Source of the DNA: an uncultured Bacteroidales bacterium
GTDB taxonomy: Bacteria > Bacteroidota > Bacteroidia > Bacteroidales > Paludibacteraceae
Assembly: GCA_934728255.1 (NCBI GenBank)
Contig: CAKVEC010000003.1
Span: 1-64,000, forward strand
Direction: 5' to 3'
DNA: 64,000 bases
Part shown: positions 8,630 through 17,318 of the stretch, one piece after another
How positions within the stretch are numbered: the first letter of the stretch is position 1
Layout: the number at the start of each line of letters is the position of its first letter
Program-made: the position numbers and the translations under genes
The notes under the pieces: generated by a model
Told to the model about the DNA's origin: nothing
What the model saw: only the letters and a program-made list of their open reading frames with translations
Database searches by the model: none

Positions 8630-10536
8630 GGCAGGGCAATTTTATAGGTTTGGACTCCGTCTGTTACAACATAGATTCCTGTAGCGGGCTGTTCTATAGA
8701 ACGACCGAGCAGGTCATAGCAACGAAAGGAAGGCTGCGGCTGCCACATTATGGAGGAAATAGGCGTGGAGCAGTCGTCCGCTTCTTGCCAATCCCACGCC
8801 GAAGAGTAGGCATTTATCGGTTTCTGTACATCGAAGTATTGTACATTGCAGTAGGTGCCGTTGCCTTTTATACCGCCGAAATAGATACCGGTCTGCGCAT
8901 TGCGGATAACCACATCGCGCAGACGGATGTTCTCTATACGGTTATTTCCGCCGGAGAAGAAGAAACCGAAACGGCGTGAATCCTGTATCTCTACATTCTC
9001 AATGCGAATGTTGCGCACAGCATAGTTGCTCGTACCGCCTATATTGAAGGCACCTTGCGTATTGCCCCAGAAATCGCCTGCCGTACCTTTGGTGCCTGAC
9101 GGGCAACCGCAATGGACGATACTGATGTCGTGGATCGATATGTATTCCGAGTCGCCGAACCCTTTGCCGCTAAAATCGGCATTTACGCGTACACCCGATT
9201 CTAAGGCATCGAATATAGCCAGGTGGTGCGCCTCGTGTCCGGTGCCGCCGAAGATACCGAGCGACGAGGCACGCCAGTTGTTCTCCGCAGTGCAGTATGC
9301 AAACGTTACGTGCTTGCACATACGCGCTGTCGTCCACGAAGCCATATCATCGTCGCCGTTGTTGCGGAAAGAGCAATAGCGGATAGTATGCCCGTTCGAG
9401 GCTTGACAGCAGTTGATGCCATCGGCATAGTTGTTGCGGAAGCGGCAATGCTCCACCAGCAGGTTCTCAGACCCGCCACCCGAGTAGTCGGCTATCCAAG
9501 CCCCGCATTCGAAGTGCTCTGCCCAGCAATGGCGTATCACGCTGTTCTTGCCCCACGCACCCATAAAGGCTTTCCCTACTTGCTTCGAGTCATCGTTGTT
9601 GTAGTAACGCCGATTGTTTATTGTGTTGAGGTATAGCCCTTCCACACGGATGTTGCTGCGGTTGGTCTCTATGCCGCGCTGACTATAGGTGCCGGCTTGG
9701 TCGGACGGCGCAGAGAAATAAATCTCCGTGTACCACTCCCCTGCACCTATGAGCGCAGTATTGTCTTGATTGATATACAGGCGTTTGTCGCATTCCCAGC
9801 GTCCTTCGGGTATATAGATCGTCTTGCCCCCGTTGCTGTTGATGAAATCAAGCAGCGAACCGCCGCTGTATTGCACCTTCTCGCCATCGATGTCCTCAAA
9901 GTGCACAGGAGCGGGAATAGGTTCGAGTTCCACAAAATCTATTGTATAGGGAGTCGTGCTGTCGTCTGTTTTAACGAGACGGAGGGGCTCGCCACTCTCT
10001 ACCGCGCGTGTGAGACGGAGGTGCGTCTCGTCAAACTTCATGCGGATGATGCAATTCGTCTTGGGGCTGTTGTCTGGGTAGTTGCCTGTGCAATATTGCC
10101 ATGCCCAGTAACTGCTGAGCGAAAGCGTCCCCACCTGCTCTTCACCCGCATAGACGGCTATATTGCCCGTAGTCCCTGTTCCTGCTTCGTTGTCGGGCAG
10201 CGAGAAACGAATGGTCAGTCCATCGCCCGCACGGTTTACCACCCATTCCACATAGTCGTCTTTGGAGGTCAGTTGTAGGGCTTGCTGGTGTGATGCCTCT
10301 GCTTGCAGGGTGCGCTGGTCTTCGCTTGCAGCAAGAAACGTGCCGTTGGTCTCGCAATAGCCCGGTTCCGCCTCATACCGCTCGTAAGGACGGGTGTAGT
10401 AACCGCGTTGGAGGCTGTCGCTGGCAAACGGATAGACGTGGCTTCCCTCTGCGACAGTATGCAGCGGTGTGGCGCATAGCGTTGGGATAAAACCTATTGA
10501 AAAAACAGACAGGATAGATAAAAAACGGTTTCTCAT
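8626..10536 (-). CDS. Secreted GH87-like parallel beta-helix glycosidase (alpha-1,3-glucanase/mycodextranase type) with T9SS C-terminal domain
   Basis: A 636-residue exported protein. Residues 1-22 are a signal peptide, and about 50-205 form a beta-sandwich resembling a carbohydrate-binding module. From about 228 a right-handed beta-helix begins (KTIYIPEGRW). Three acidic residues fit the GH87 catalytic set as I recall it: D372 in ADGIN and D395/D396 in NGDDD, spaced +23 and +24 as in the Agl-type alpha-1,3-glucanases. The C-terminus CYDLLGR...GIYVVTDGVQTYKI is a short type A T9SS sorting domain, so the enzyme should reach the cell surface. GH87 enzymes cut alpha-1,3-glucan or nigeran. Other beta-helix families (polysaccharide lyase, GH28-like) are less likely because of the Asp spacing. 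Promoter at 10573-10604. Confidence 0.75.
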   Translation of the reverse strand: MRNRFLSILSVFSIGFIPTLCATPLHTVAEGSHVYPFASDSLQRGYYTRPYERYEAEPGYCETNGTFLAASEDQRTLQAEASHQQALQLTSKDDYVEWVVNRAGDGLTIRFSLPDNEAGTGTTGNIAVYAGEEQVGTLSLSSYWAWQYCTGNYPDNSPKTNCIIRMKFDETHLRLTRAVESGEPLRLVKTDDSTTPYTIDFVELEPIPAPVHFEDIDGEKVQYSGGSLLDFINSNGGKTIYIPEGRWECDKRLYINQDNTALIGAGEWYTEIYFSAPSDQAGTYSQRGIETNRSNIRVEGLYLNTINNRRYYNNDDSKQVGKAFMGAWGKNSVIRHCWAEHFECGAWIADYSGGGSENLLVEHCRFRNNYADGINCCQASNGHTIRYCSFRNNGDDDMASWTTARMCKHVTFAYCTAENNWRASSLGIFGGTGHEAHHLAIFDALESGVRVNADFSGKGFGDSEYISIHDISIVHCGCPSGTKGTAGDFWGNTQGAFNIGGTSNYAVRNIRIENVEIQDSRRFGFFFSGGNNRIENIRLRDVVIRNAQTGIYFGGIKGNGTYCNVQYFDVQKPINAYSSAWDWQEADDCSTPISSIMWQPQPSFRCYDLLGRSIEQPATGIYVVTDGVQTYKIALP

Positions 10537-10572
10537 ATTATAACACTATAAGGTATTTTTGAAAAGGATACG

Positions 10573-10604
10573 CAAAGGTACGTATTTTTTTTCAATGCCG
10601 CAAA
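10573..10604 (-). promoter_or_regulatory. Promoter for the GH87-like gene and regulator
   Basis: Read on the minus strand, TTTG (10604-10601) and TACCTTTG (10580-10573) are 20 bases apart, a full match to the Bacteroidota consensus. Expected transcription start is near 10566, about 30 bases before the ATG at 10536. Confidence 0.75.
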
Positions 10605-10759
10605 ATACATCCTTTCTGTCCCTGCTATTTAGACTATAAAAAGCCTTTTTTCTATTCATAAATGTTCTATATTATTTTTCTAACTATGAATCATTTATTA
10701 TACATAGTATAATAAGGAAACAATATAACTGCAATTTTATCTATATTTTTATTATATTG

Positions 10760-10791
10760 TTTCAGTATCTGCCTGCCTTGTCGTAACTTTG
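10760..10791 (+). promoter_or_regulatory. Probable promoter for the 10885 gene
   Basis: TAACTTTG at 10784-10791 matches the -7 consensus. The best -33 candidate 20 bases upstream is TTTC at 10760-10763, one base off. The surrounding 10537-10884 divergent spacer (348 bp) is very AT-rich and holds this promoter and the opposing one at 10573-10604; I see nothing else in it. Confidence 0.6.
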
Positions 10792-10884
10792 CACCGTCAA
10801 AACAATGAAACGCAGGCTCTATAATAGGATAGGGCACGTTTCTGAGAAGACACATAATATATTAACAACTAAATTTTTAATAAC

Positions 10885-11646
10885 ATGAAAAAGTTTACTT
10901 TTCTTCTTGCAGCCGCTTTGGTAACTCTCAGTGCTGCCGCTCACGAACTCAACAACCCTGTCGGTGAAGATGGTCGTTACATCGTAAAATACGACTGCGC
11001 CAAGGGAGAATTTGCTGCTTCTAATGATATGGAGGCTGATGAGACCTTTACATTTGCCGTTGACGTAAAAGGTACGTGGCTTGAGGAGTTTTTGAAAGGT
11101 GCTCCTACAGCAGAAGGTGCAACACGTGGTCTTGCTATCAACAAATGGACTAGCAAAGGTGATGTGAATGGAGAAACCAATCGATTGAAACAAATCAATG
11201 GCACCATTTATGGTATGACCGTTAACTATGCGCAAATTTTTGTTGACAAAGATAAATTGGCTGCTGAAGTAACAAAGGCAGACTCTGTGCTTTATATCTA
11301 TGGTCAGATCTTCGGTTTTGAGTTCACTGCAGAGAATGCCGGTGCCGGTTGGTGGATGTGGGAAGGTCAGGAGATTGCTACCACACAGGCTCCTGGTTCT
11401 GACTGCCTTTTCGCTTTTGCAAAATATACTGGCACCAAGACCGGTAAAGATTTCTACGCAGATGACTTCGATGAACCGATGTTTGGCTTCAAAGAGCAAG
11501 GTTATGCTGCTCCGTGCGTACTCGCAACCGCTATCGAAAATGCTGCCGTTGAGGGGGAAAAAGCAGGTAAGTTTGTTGAGAATGGTCAACTCTATATCTT
11601 GCACAATGGCGTAAAATACAACGCTCTCGGTACTATCGTAAAATAA
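10885..11646 (+). CDS. Exported protein of unknown function with a T9SS-type C-terminal ending
   Basis: A 253-residue protein. Residues 1-18 are a clear signal peptide (KKFTFLLAAALVTLSAAA). The body is acidic and rich in Gly, Phe and Tyr with no family I recognise. The last 25 residues, KFVENGQLYILHNGVKYNALG, have the short K-x-x-x-NGQ-hydrophobic-x-NGxxYNxLG pattern seen at the ends of T9SS substrates in Prevotella-like organisms; the protein at 53932 ends in a similar way. It sits between the GH87-like gene and SusC and has its own promoter and terminator, so it is probably a surface protein of this glycan locus. It could be a glycan-binding protein, but no binding residues can be named. 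Confidence 0.7.
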   Translation: MKKFTFLLAAALVTLSAAAHELNNPVGEDGRYIVKYDCAKGEFAASNDMEADETFTFAVDVKGTWLEEFLKGAPTAEGATRGLAINKWTSKGDVNGETNRLKQINGTIYGMTVNYAQIFVDKDKLAAEVTKADSVLYIYGQIFGFEFTAENAGAGWWMWEGQEIATTQAPGSDCLFAFAKYTGTKTGKDFYADDFDEPMFGFKEQGYAAPCVLATAIENAAVEGEKAGKFVENGQLYILHNGVKYNALGTIVK

Positions 11647-11660
11647 GTGTATAGTATAAA

Positions 11661-11702
11661 TAGAGACTGTCTGATGTTCAAAGTCGGGCAGTCTCTATTT
11701 TT
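11661..11702 (+). terminator. Intrinsic terminator after the 10885 gene
   Basis: TAGAGACTG and CAGTCTCTA pair around an inner CTGA/GTCGGG region and are followed by a T-run. It belongs to the stem family described in the findings. Confidence 0.85.
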
Positions 11703-11741
11703 CAAATCCCCGTTTCCTCCCCTGGTCCTGATGCTATTAAG

Positions 11742-11763
11742 AGTGGGTGATTAGTGGGTGATT
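11742..11763 (+). repeat. 11-bp direct repeat pair
   Basis: AGTGGGTGATT occurs twice back to back in the spacer upstream of susC. It is a minimal example of the period-11 arrays in this window. Confidence 0.7.
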
Positions 11764-11879
11764 CAGCATAGGATGCGCTGATGATGCGCATATGAAAAAC
11801 TTGTTTATTTCTCTAATTTCGTTTGCGCTGCGTAAATGTGTGCACCGGAAACAATAGGAAACCTTAAACAGATATACGT

Positions 11880-14800
11880 ATGAAACACATCTTTCATAGA
11901 ATCTTTTTGTGTATGGCAGGTTTGGCTGCGGCGGTAGCGTTGCAGGCAATGCCGATAGAAGGCGTGGTAACGGACTCGAAAGGCGAGCCTGTTATTGGGG
12001 CTAGTATAGCCGAAGCCGGTACAAGTAACGGTACGATTACCGACCTTGACGGACACTACACGTTGGATGTGGCCGCAGGCAAGCAGGTGGTGGTGTCCTA
12101 TGTGGGATACAAGGCACAAAATATCAAAGTAGTTGCCGGGCAATCGGTGTACAACGTGGCTCTGCAGGAGGATGTCGAGGTTCTGGACGATGTGGTCGTG
12201 ATTGGTTACGGTACGCAGAAACGCAGCGACGTAACGGGTAGTATCTCGTCGGTGTCCTCCAAAGAGATTGCCGATTTCTCCTCCAAGTCGCTTGCCGAGT
12301 CGCTGCAGGGTCTGGCTGCGGGTGTAACGGTTACCAAAGGTAGTGGTTCGCCCGGTGAGGCTGCCGAGATTATGATTCGCGGTGCGGGGTCGCTCAATGG
12401 GATGGCACCGCTCTACGTGGTGGACGGAGTAGCACAAGACGCCGGCTTCAACTTCAATATGCGCGACGTGGAGTCTATCGAGGTACTCAAAGATGCAGGT
12501 TCTGCGGCTATCTATGGCTCGCAGGCTGCCGGTGGTGTCATTCTTATCACCACCAAGAAAGGGCGCGCCGAGCGCACACAGGTGGACGTGAATGCCCGTG
12601 TAGGCTGGCGCAATATCAATTCCAATATCCAACTCCTCGGTACCGAGGACTGGATTCGTGCCCGTGATGCATGGGGTACGGGCAATACGCTCGAGTTATT
12701 AGGCGCAACGAGCGCAAGCGAACTGCCGAATACCGACTGGATGAAAGTGATGTTCGGTACGGGTATTGAGCAGGAATACAACGTGTCGGTCAGTGGCGGT
12801 ACGGAGAAAACCAAGATGTTTATGTCTCTCGGTTTCCTCGACGAGAAAGGTACCTATATGGATACGCAAGCAAGACGCTATTCCTTCCGCACCAACCTCG
12901 ACCACAAACTGGGCAAGCATGTTTCGATAGGCGAGTCGGTCTATGGCGCAATGACGCAAACCAACCCCTCGACCAATTCGTCAATATATAATCATACGGT
13001 GCCTTTCCGCACCGTGCCGGTGGCGGAAGTGAAAGATGAGAACGGCGACTATGCACAGACGCCTATCTCTGTCGGTTCTGGACCTAACTTTGCCGGTCTC
13101 GAAGCCGCATACCACGATATTCAGGACAACAACTATTATGTCAATGCCCAAGCGTACTTGAATGTGGAGTTCATCAAGGGACTTACCTGGCGCACCACCG
13201 GTTCGGCAGCGTTGGGTGCCTACTCCAAACGCTATTTCACCGAGTATATGGACTTCGGTCCCGTACAGGTGGGCGTGGACGGCGGTCAGTTGGACTCCAA
13301 GTCGGGCACCAACCTCAAACTGATGTTCAACTCCGTACTGACCTACGACGAGCGGTGGGGCGACCATGGCTTTAAGGCAATGGTCGGTACCGAGTGGTGG
13401 AAATACGACGGTTACGACCTCTCGGTCAGCACATATGGTTTCCCTATTCCCGTGGCTTCGTCTATTGCCTTGGGGTCAGCGGGGGCTACCAAGGATGCTT
13501 CCGATGCTATCCCGCAAGAGCGTCGCGGTTCGGCGTTTGCCCGCTTGAACTACGACTACAAGAGCAAATACCTCCTGGCGGTCAATTTCCGTGCCGATGC
13601 GTCCGACCGTTTTGTCAAGAAGAACCGCTGGGGCTTCTTCCCCTCGGTGAATGCGGGCTGGCGTATGAGCGAGGAGAACTTCATCAAGGAGACGAGTGCT
13701 GCCGACTGGCTCTCCAACGCAAAGATACGTGCTTCGTGGGGTATCCTCGGTAACGACAATATCCCGCAATATATGTACCAGTCCACCTATTCGATGTCGG
13801 GCGTGTCGCACGCTTTCGACAACGGCGAGATTGGGCAGACAGGTGCCTGGATTGCTATCCTCGGCAACGAAGACCTCAAGTGGGAGGAAGTGAACCAAGT
13901 GGACGCCGGTATCGACCTCGGGTTCTTCAACAACCGCCTGACCCTTACCTATGACTATTATAACCGCCAAACGCGCGATATGCTCTACCGCGGCTCTCTC
14001 TGCCTTACAAGCGGTATGAGTTATTATTTTTCGTCCGATGACCCTGCCAATACCGTGCCTGTCTATTTCAATGCCGGTCTGGTGGAGAACCAGGGACACG
14101 AGGTGAGCATCCAATGGCAGGACCGCAAGTCGGACTTCCAATACAGCATCGGTGTGAATATGTCATTCAACCAAAACCTCGTCAAGCAGGTGGGCGACAA
14201 ACCCGGTGCTTCCACTATCGACAAGGGTGCTGACGCATCGTGGCCGCTCCTGACACGTACCGAGGACGGCAACCCGATGTCGCTTTTCTATGGCTATGAG
14301 GTACTCGGTATATTCCAAACTCAGGAGCAAGTGGACGAATACAACCAATACGCCCTCGATAAATGGCGAGAGCAGAACCCTGACCACTCCTACGGCTTTG
14401 CCGAAAACGGGCAGCCGCTCAACGCTGACGGCAAAGAGATAGGTATCTACTACCAGCGTCAGAATACGGGCGTGGGCGACCTCATCTATAGCGACAATGG
14501 GCAAGGGCGCGTTACCGCCGCTAGCCGTAAGTATATCGGTAACCCATGGCCGAAGATGACAATGGGTATCAATATGTCGTTTGCCTACAAGGGCTTCGAC
14601 CTCGCATTGGTCTTCAACGGTGCTTTCGGTTTCGACATCATGAACCTTGTCAAACCCTATACCCATATGTTTATGTCCGACAATACCACGGCGGCTATAT
14701 TCAATACCTCATGTTTCGGTAAGGACAACACCACTATTACTTCCGACCCGCGTGTAGGATACTTGGACGAGAGCGGTTCGGTCATCGGTGACGGTGCTGC

Positions 14801-15083
14801 CAACCGTAACTACTCCACCGTGTCGGGTTACCTTGTGGAGAAAGGCGACTACCTGAAACTCAAGAACCTGTCGTTTGGCTATACTCTTCCGCAGAAATAC
14901 AGCCGCAAGGCAAAGATGGAGAAACTGCGTGTCTATTTCTCGGCACAGAACCTGTTCACTATCACCAAGTATTCGGGTATCGATCCCGAGATCGGTGGTA
15001 ACAGCCTGATGTACAACGTGGACACCCACAACCGCTATCTTCCCTCGCGCCTATTCTCCTTTGGCTTGGACGTAACATTCTGA
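11880..15083 (+). CDS. SusC/RagA-type TonB-dependent outer-membrane transporter
   Basis: A 1067-residue outer-membrane transporter that imports glycan oligosaccharides together with the SusD lipoprotein. After the signal peptide (about 1-23) there is a carboxypeptidase-regulatory-like domain (PIEGVVTDSKGEPVIGAS, about 24-100). Next come the SusC TonB-box region DDVVVIGYGTQKRSDVTGS (about 102-120) and the plug (IMIRGAGSLNG, PLYVVDGVAQD, IEVLKDAGSAAIYGSQAAGG). The long beta-barrel ends in Phe (FSFGLDVTF), as needed for BAM assembly. SusD follows after 72 bases and GH97 after that, so the three genes form the import core. The cargo is probably an alpha-glucan because of the two adjacent glycosidases. 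No consensus promoter is clear in 11764-11879. Confidence 0.95.
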   Translation: MKHIFHRIFLCMAGLAAAVALQAMPIEGVVTDSKGEPVIGASIAEAGTSNGTITDLDGHYTLDVAAGKQVVVSYVGYKAQNIKVVAGQSVYNVALQEDVEVLDDVVVIGYGTQKRSDVTGSISSVSSKEIADFSSKSLAESLQGLAAGVTVTKGSGSPGEAAEIMIRGAGSLNGMAPLYVVDGVAQDAGFNFNMRDVESIEVLKDAGSAAIYGSQAAGGVILITTKKGRAERTQVDVNARVGWRNINSNIQLLGTEDWIRARDAWGTGNTLELLGATSASELPNTDWMKVMFGTGIEQEYNVSVSGGTEKTKMFMSLGFLDEKGTYMDTQARRYSFRTNLDHKLGKHVSIGESVYGAMTQTNPSTNSSIYNHTVPFRTVPVAEVKDENGDYAQTPISVGSGPNFAGLEAAYHDIQDNNYYVNAQAYLNVEFIKGLTWRTTGSAALGAYSKRYFTEYMDFGPVQVGVDGGQLDSKSGTNLKLMFNSVLTYDERWGDHGFKAMVGTEWWKYDGYDLSVSTYGFPIPVASSIALGSAGATKDASDAIPQERRGSAFARLNYDYKSKYLLAVNFRADASDRFVKKNRWGFFPSVNAGWRMSEENFIKETSAADWLSNAKIRASWGILGNDNIPQYMYQSTYSMSGVSHAFDNGEIGQTGAWIAILGNEDLKWEEVNQVDAGIDLGFFNNRLTLTYDYYNRQTRDMLYRGSLCLTSGMSYYFSSDDPANTVPVYFNAGLVENQGHEVSIQWQDRKSDFQYSIGVNMSFNQNLVKQVGDKPGASTIDKGADASWPLLTRTEDGNPMSLFYGYEVLGIFQTQEQVDEYNQYALDKWREQNPDHSYGFAENGQPLNADGKEIGIYYQRQNTGVGDLIYSDNGQGRVTAASRKYIGNPWPKMTMGINMSFAYKGFDLALVFNGAFGFDIMNLVKPYTHMFMSDNTTAAIFNTSCFGKDNTTITSDPRVGYLDESGSVIGDGAANRNYSTVSGYLVEKGDYLKLKNLSFGYTLPQKYSRKAKMEKLRVYFSAQNLFTITKYSGIDPEIGGNSLMYNVDTHNRYLPSRLFSFGLDVTF

Positions 15084-15155
15084 TAACCTGGGGCTACTAT
15101 AGCAACTATATTAACAGGAATCACAAGATTAACTATCTTCCTAAAATCAAACAAT

Positions 15156-17018
15156 ATGAAAAAACAAGCAATAGCAATCCTTCTCATAGCCGCCACCTTC
15201 GCCGGTTGTAAGGATTTCTTCGATATATCCAACCCGCAGACCCTGAGCACCTCCAATTTCCCTGCTACGATGGATCAGGTTGACCAGTTGGTAACAGCGG
15301 CTTATGCCCAAGACCACGCCATTGGTACGTATGCGATGTATTGGTTCCCGATGGGCGTATGGCTCTACGACCATACTTCCGACATCTACGGCTCCTACGA
15401 CGAGCGTGCTACTATGCAGGACAACTACACCAGTATCTCGTCTGTCCATCTCACCACTACCTATACCGACCTCTGCAAGTGGATGAAATTGGCGTCCACG
15501 GGTATCGAAGGCATCGGGTTCTACCGTGAGCATTATGGCAAAACTGATGAGAACGCCACCCTCGACTACGACCTCGGACAGTGCTATTTCAACCGCGCTT
15601 TGGCATATTGGCATGCGCAGATATTCTTCGAGATGAATCCAGACGGACTCGGTTTCGCCAAGATTGACCGCGTCATCTCCGATGTCGAGGGCTTGAAACT
15701 CAGCCGAGAGACCGTGCGCGACACGTGGCAGTTTATGATTGACGATTGCAACCGCGCGGTCGAACTTCTCCAAGGACATACCGAGGACGAGTTCCGTGCT
15801 ACCGAATGGGCTGCCAAAGGACTGCTCGCCAAAATTTATATGCAGTCGCTCTATATATTCCCCGAGAACCGCGACAAGGCGAAAGCCCTTCTCGAAGACA
15901 TCATACAAAACAGCGGTAAACACCTGGTTAGCACCGAGGTGTACAAGGATATGTTCTTCGGCAACGAAGCCAATGAGCACAATGCGGAGTCGCTCTACGA
16001 ACTCACAATGACCAGCAACTCCAAGCAGAATGGTCCGTGGGAGGGCTATACCACGGGTTCGGGAATGCCTATGGTATATGCACCGTGGTATGTTGATCTG
16101 GACATCCGTTTCCGCAAAGGGCGAGAGGACAAGACCGACCCGCTCACGCTGCAGAACGATATCATCATCTCCACCAAGTCCTCGCAATGGGGCAACAACT
16201 TTGTACACGACCGCAACATCGCCCGTTTCGGCTTTTGGAATTTCTATGGCGATACCGTTCCGCGTCTGACGCTCAACCCCGATTACGACTACAGCGGTAC
16301 GCGCTCAATCGAGAACTATCCCTACATGATTAAGACCCCCAACTACCGTGCCGAGGCACTTGCGCTCAAGAACGACCCGTCGAAAGTCGATCCGCGTCTG
16401 ATGCTTAATGCAGGGCAACCCTATGTGGACGAATACATCGATGCCAAGGGACGCACCACGGTCTATGACCGCTCCTCGGAGACCAACAGCCGTCCCGACC
16501 GCCTTGCTTGGCAGCACCGTAAGTACACCAATATCCGTGGCGTCGAGATGGGCGGTGCACCGTATGGTTTGAACCAGTCCTCCAACTGCAATTTCTATAT
16601 CATTCGTCTTGCGGACATCTATCTGCTCTATGCCGAACTTATCGCCGACGAGGCTCCCGCTACCGCACTCGAGTATATCAACAAGGTACACCGACGTGCC
16701 TATGGCTACGACCCCAATACGGCTTGCCCATACGACTACACTTCGCTCTCCGACCGCACCCGTGCCTATTTCGATAACGACCCGCTGGCGAACAACCCGC
16801 TCCGCTACGAGCGTTGGGCGGAACTCTTTGCCGAAGGACAATGGTGGTTCGACCTGCGCCGCTACCGTATCGGTGCCGACGAGGCGGCCTACTATGAGAA
16901 GACCTCCCACGGAGCAATCACATGGAAAGGCGACGAGAGTTACGTGCAGCCTATCCCGCAACTCGAACTCGAGCGCAACAAGAATATGCAGCAATCCACC
17001 GGCTACCCCTCTATATAG
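15156..17018 (+). CDS. SusD/RagB family glycan-binding outer-membrane lipoprotein
   Basis: A 620-residue lipoprotein partner of SusC. The signal peptide ends in a lipobox, TFAGC, with the lipidated Cys at about residue 18, followed by KDFFDISNPQTLSTSNFPAT, the usual start of mature SusD proteins. The helical TPR scaffold and the C-terminal region LRYERWAELFAEGQWWFDLRR (about 550-570) are family hallmarks. It forms a lid on the SusC barrel and delivers oligosaccharide at the surface. At 620 residues it is at the long end for the family, consistent with extra binding loops. Glycan specificity cannot be read directly; context points to alpha-glucan. Confidence 0.94.
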   Translation: MKKQAIAILLIAATFAGCKDFFDISNPQTLSTSNFPATMDQVDQLVTAAYAQDHAIGTYAMYWFPMGVWLYDHTSDIYGSYDERATMQDNYTSISSVHLTTTYTDLCKWMKLASTGIEGIGFYREHYGKTDENATLDYDLGQCYFNRALAYWHAQIFFEMNPDGLGFAKIDRVISDVEGLKLSRETVRDTWQFMIDDCNRAVELLQGHTEDEFRATEWAAKGLLAKIYMQSLYIFPENRDKAKALLEDIIQNSGKHLVSTEVYKDMFFGNEANEHNAESLYELTMTSNSKQNGPWEGYTTGSGMPMVYAPWYVDLDIRFRKGREDKTDPLTLQNDIIISTKSSQWGNNFVHDRNIARFGFWNFYGDTVPRLTLNPDYDYSGTRSIENYPYMIKTPNYRAEALALKNDPSKVDPRLMLNAGQPYVDEYIDAKGRTTVYDRSSETNSRPDRLAWQHRKYTNIRGVEMGGAPYGLNQSSNCNFYIIRLADIYLLYAELIADEAPATALEYINKVHRRAYGYDPNTACPYDYTSLSDRTRAYFDNDPLANNPLRYERWAELFAEGQWWFDLRRYRIGADEAAYYEKTSHGAITWKGDESYVQPIPQLELERNKNMQQSTGYPSI

Positions 17019-17055
17019 TCCCCGCTGACCTCACGCCGACAACTACGGTATTTTT

Positions 17056-17110
17056 ACGGTTGATACACGGTAGATATACGGTAGATACACGGTAGATAAT
17101 CGGTTGATTG
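17056..17110 (+). repeat. 11-bp tandem array, five units
   Basis: Units near ACGGTAGATAC start at 17056, 17067, 17078, 17089 and 17100; the outer units diverge (TTG for TAG). The array lies in the 300-bp spacer 17019-17318 between susD and the GH97 gene. The rest of that spacer has an inverted GGGCGATAGCATCGCCC at about 17174-17190 and a short AACGCCAATTAACGGA stretch resembling the AATGG element; no promoter match was seen. Confidence 0.85.
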
Positions 17111-17318
17111 TGCTGACCATATAGTACCCATATAGTACTTTGGTTATGCCTTGGTTGAGTATTGTTTCTTAGCAGGGCGATAGCATCGCCCGCCAAACGA
17201 CAACCATTTAACGCCAATTAACGGAAAACCTGCCGGGGATGCGGACGCCCCGTCCGCGGTTTGTATGGTCATTCAACGGAGCAAACAAAAATCACTTAAC
17301 GAAAACAGAGAATAACAA

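Noticed and set aside
11790..11830. Promoter of susC (TAATTTCGTTTG area)
   Set aside because: No TTTG box at the right distance; the match to TAnnTTTG is poor.
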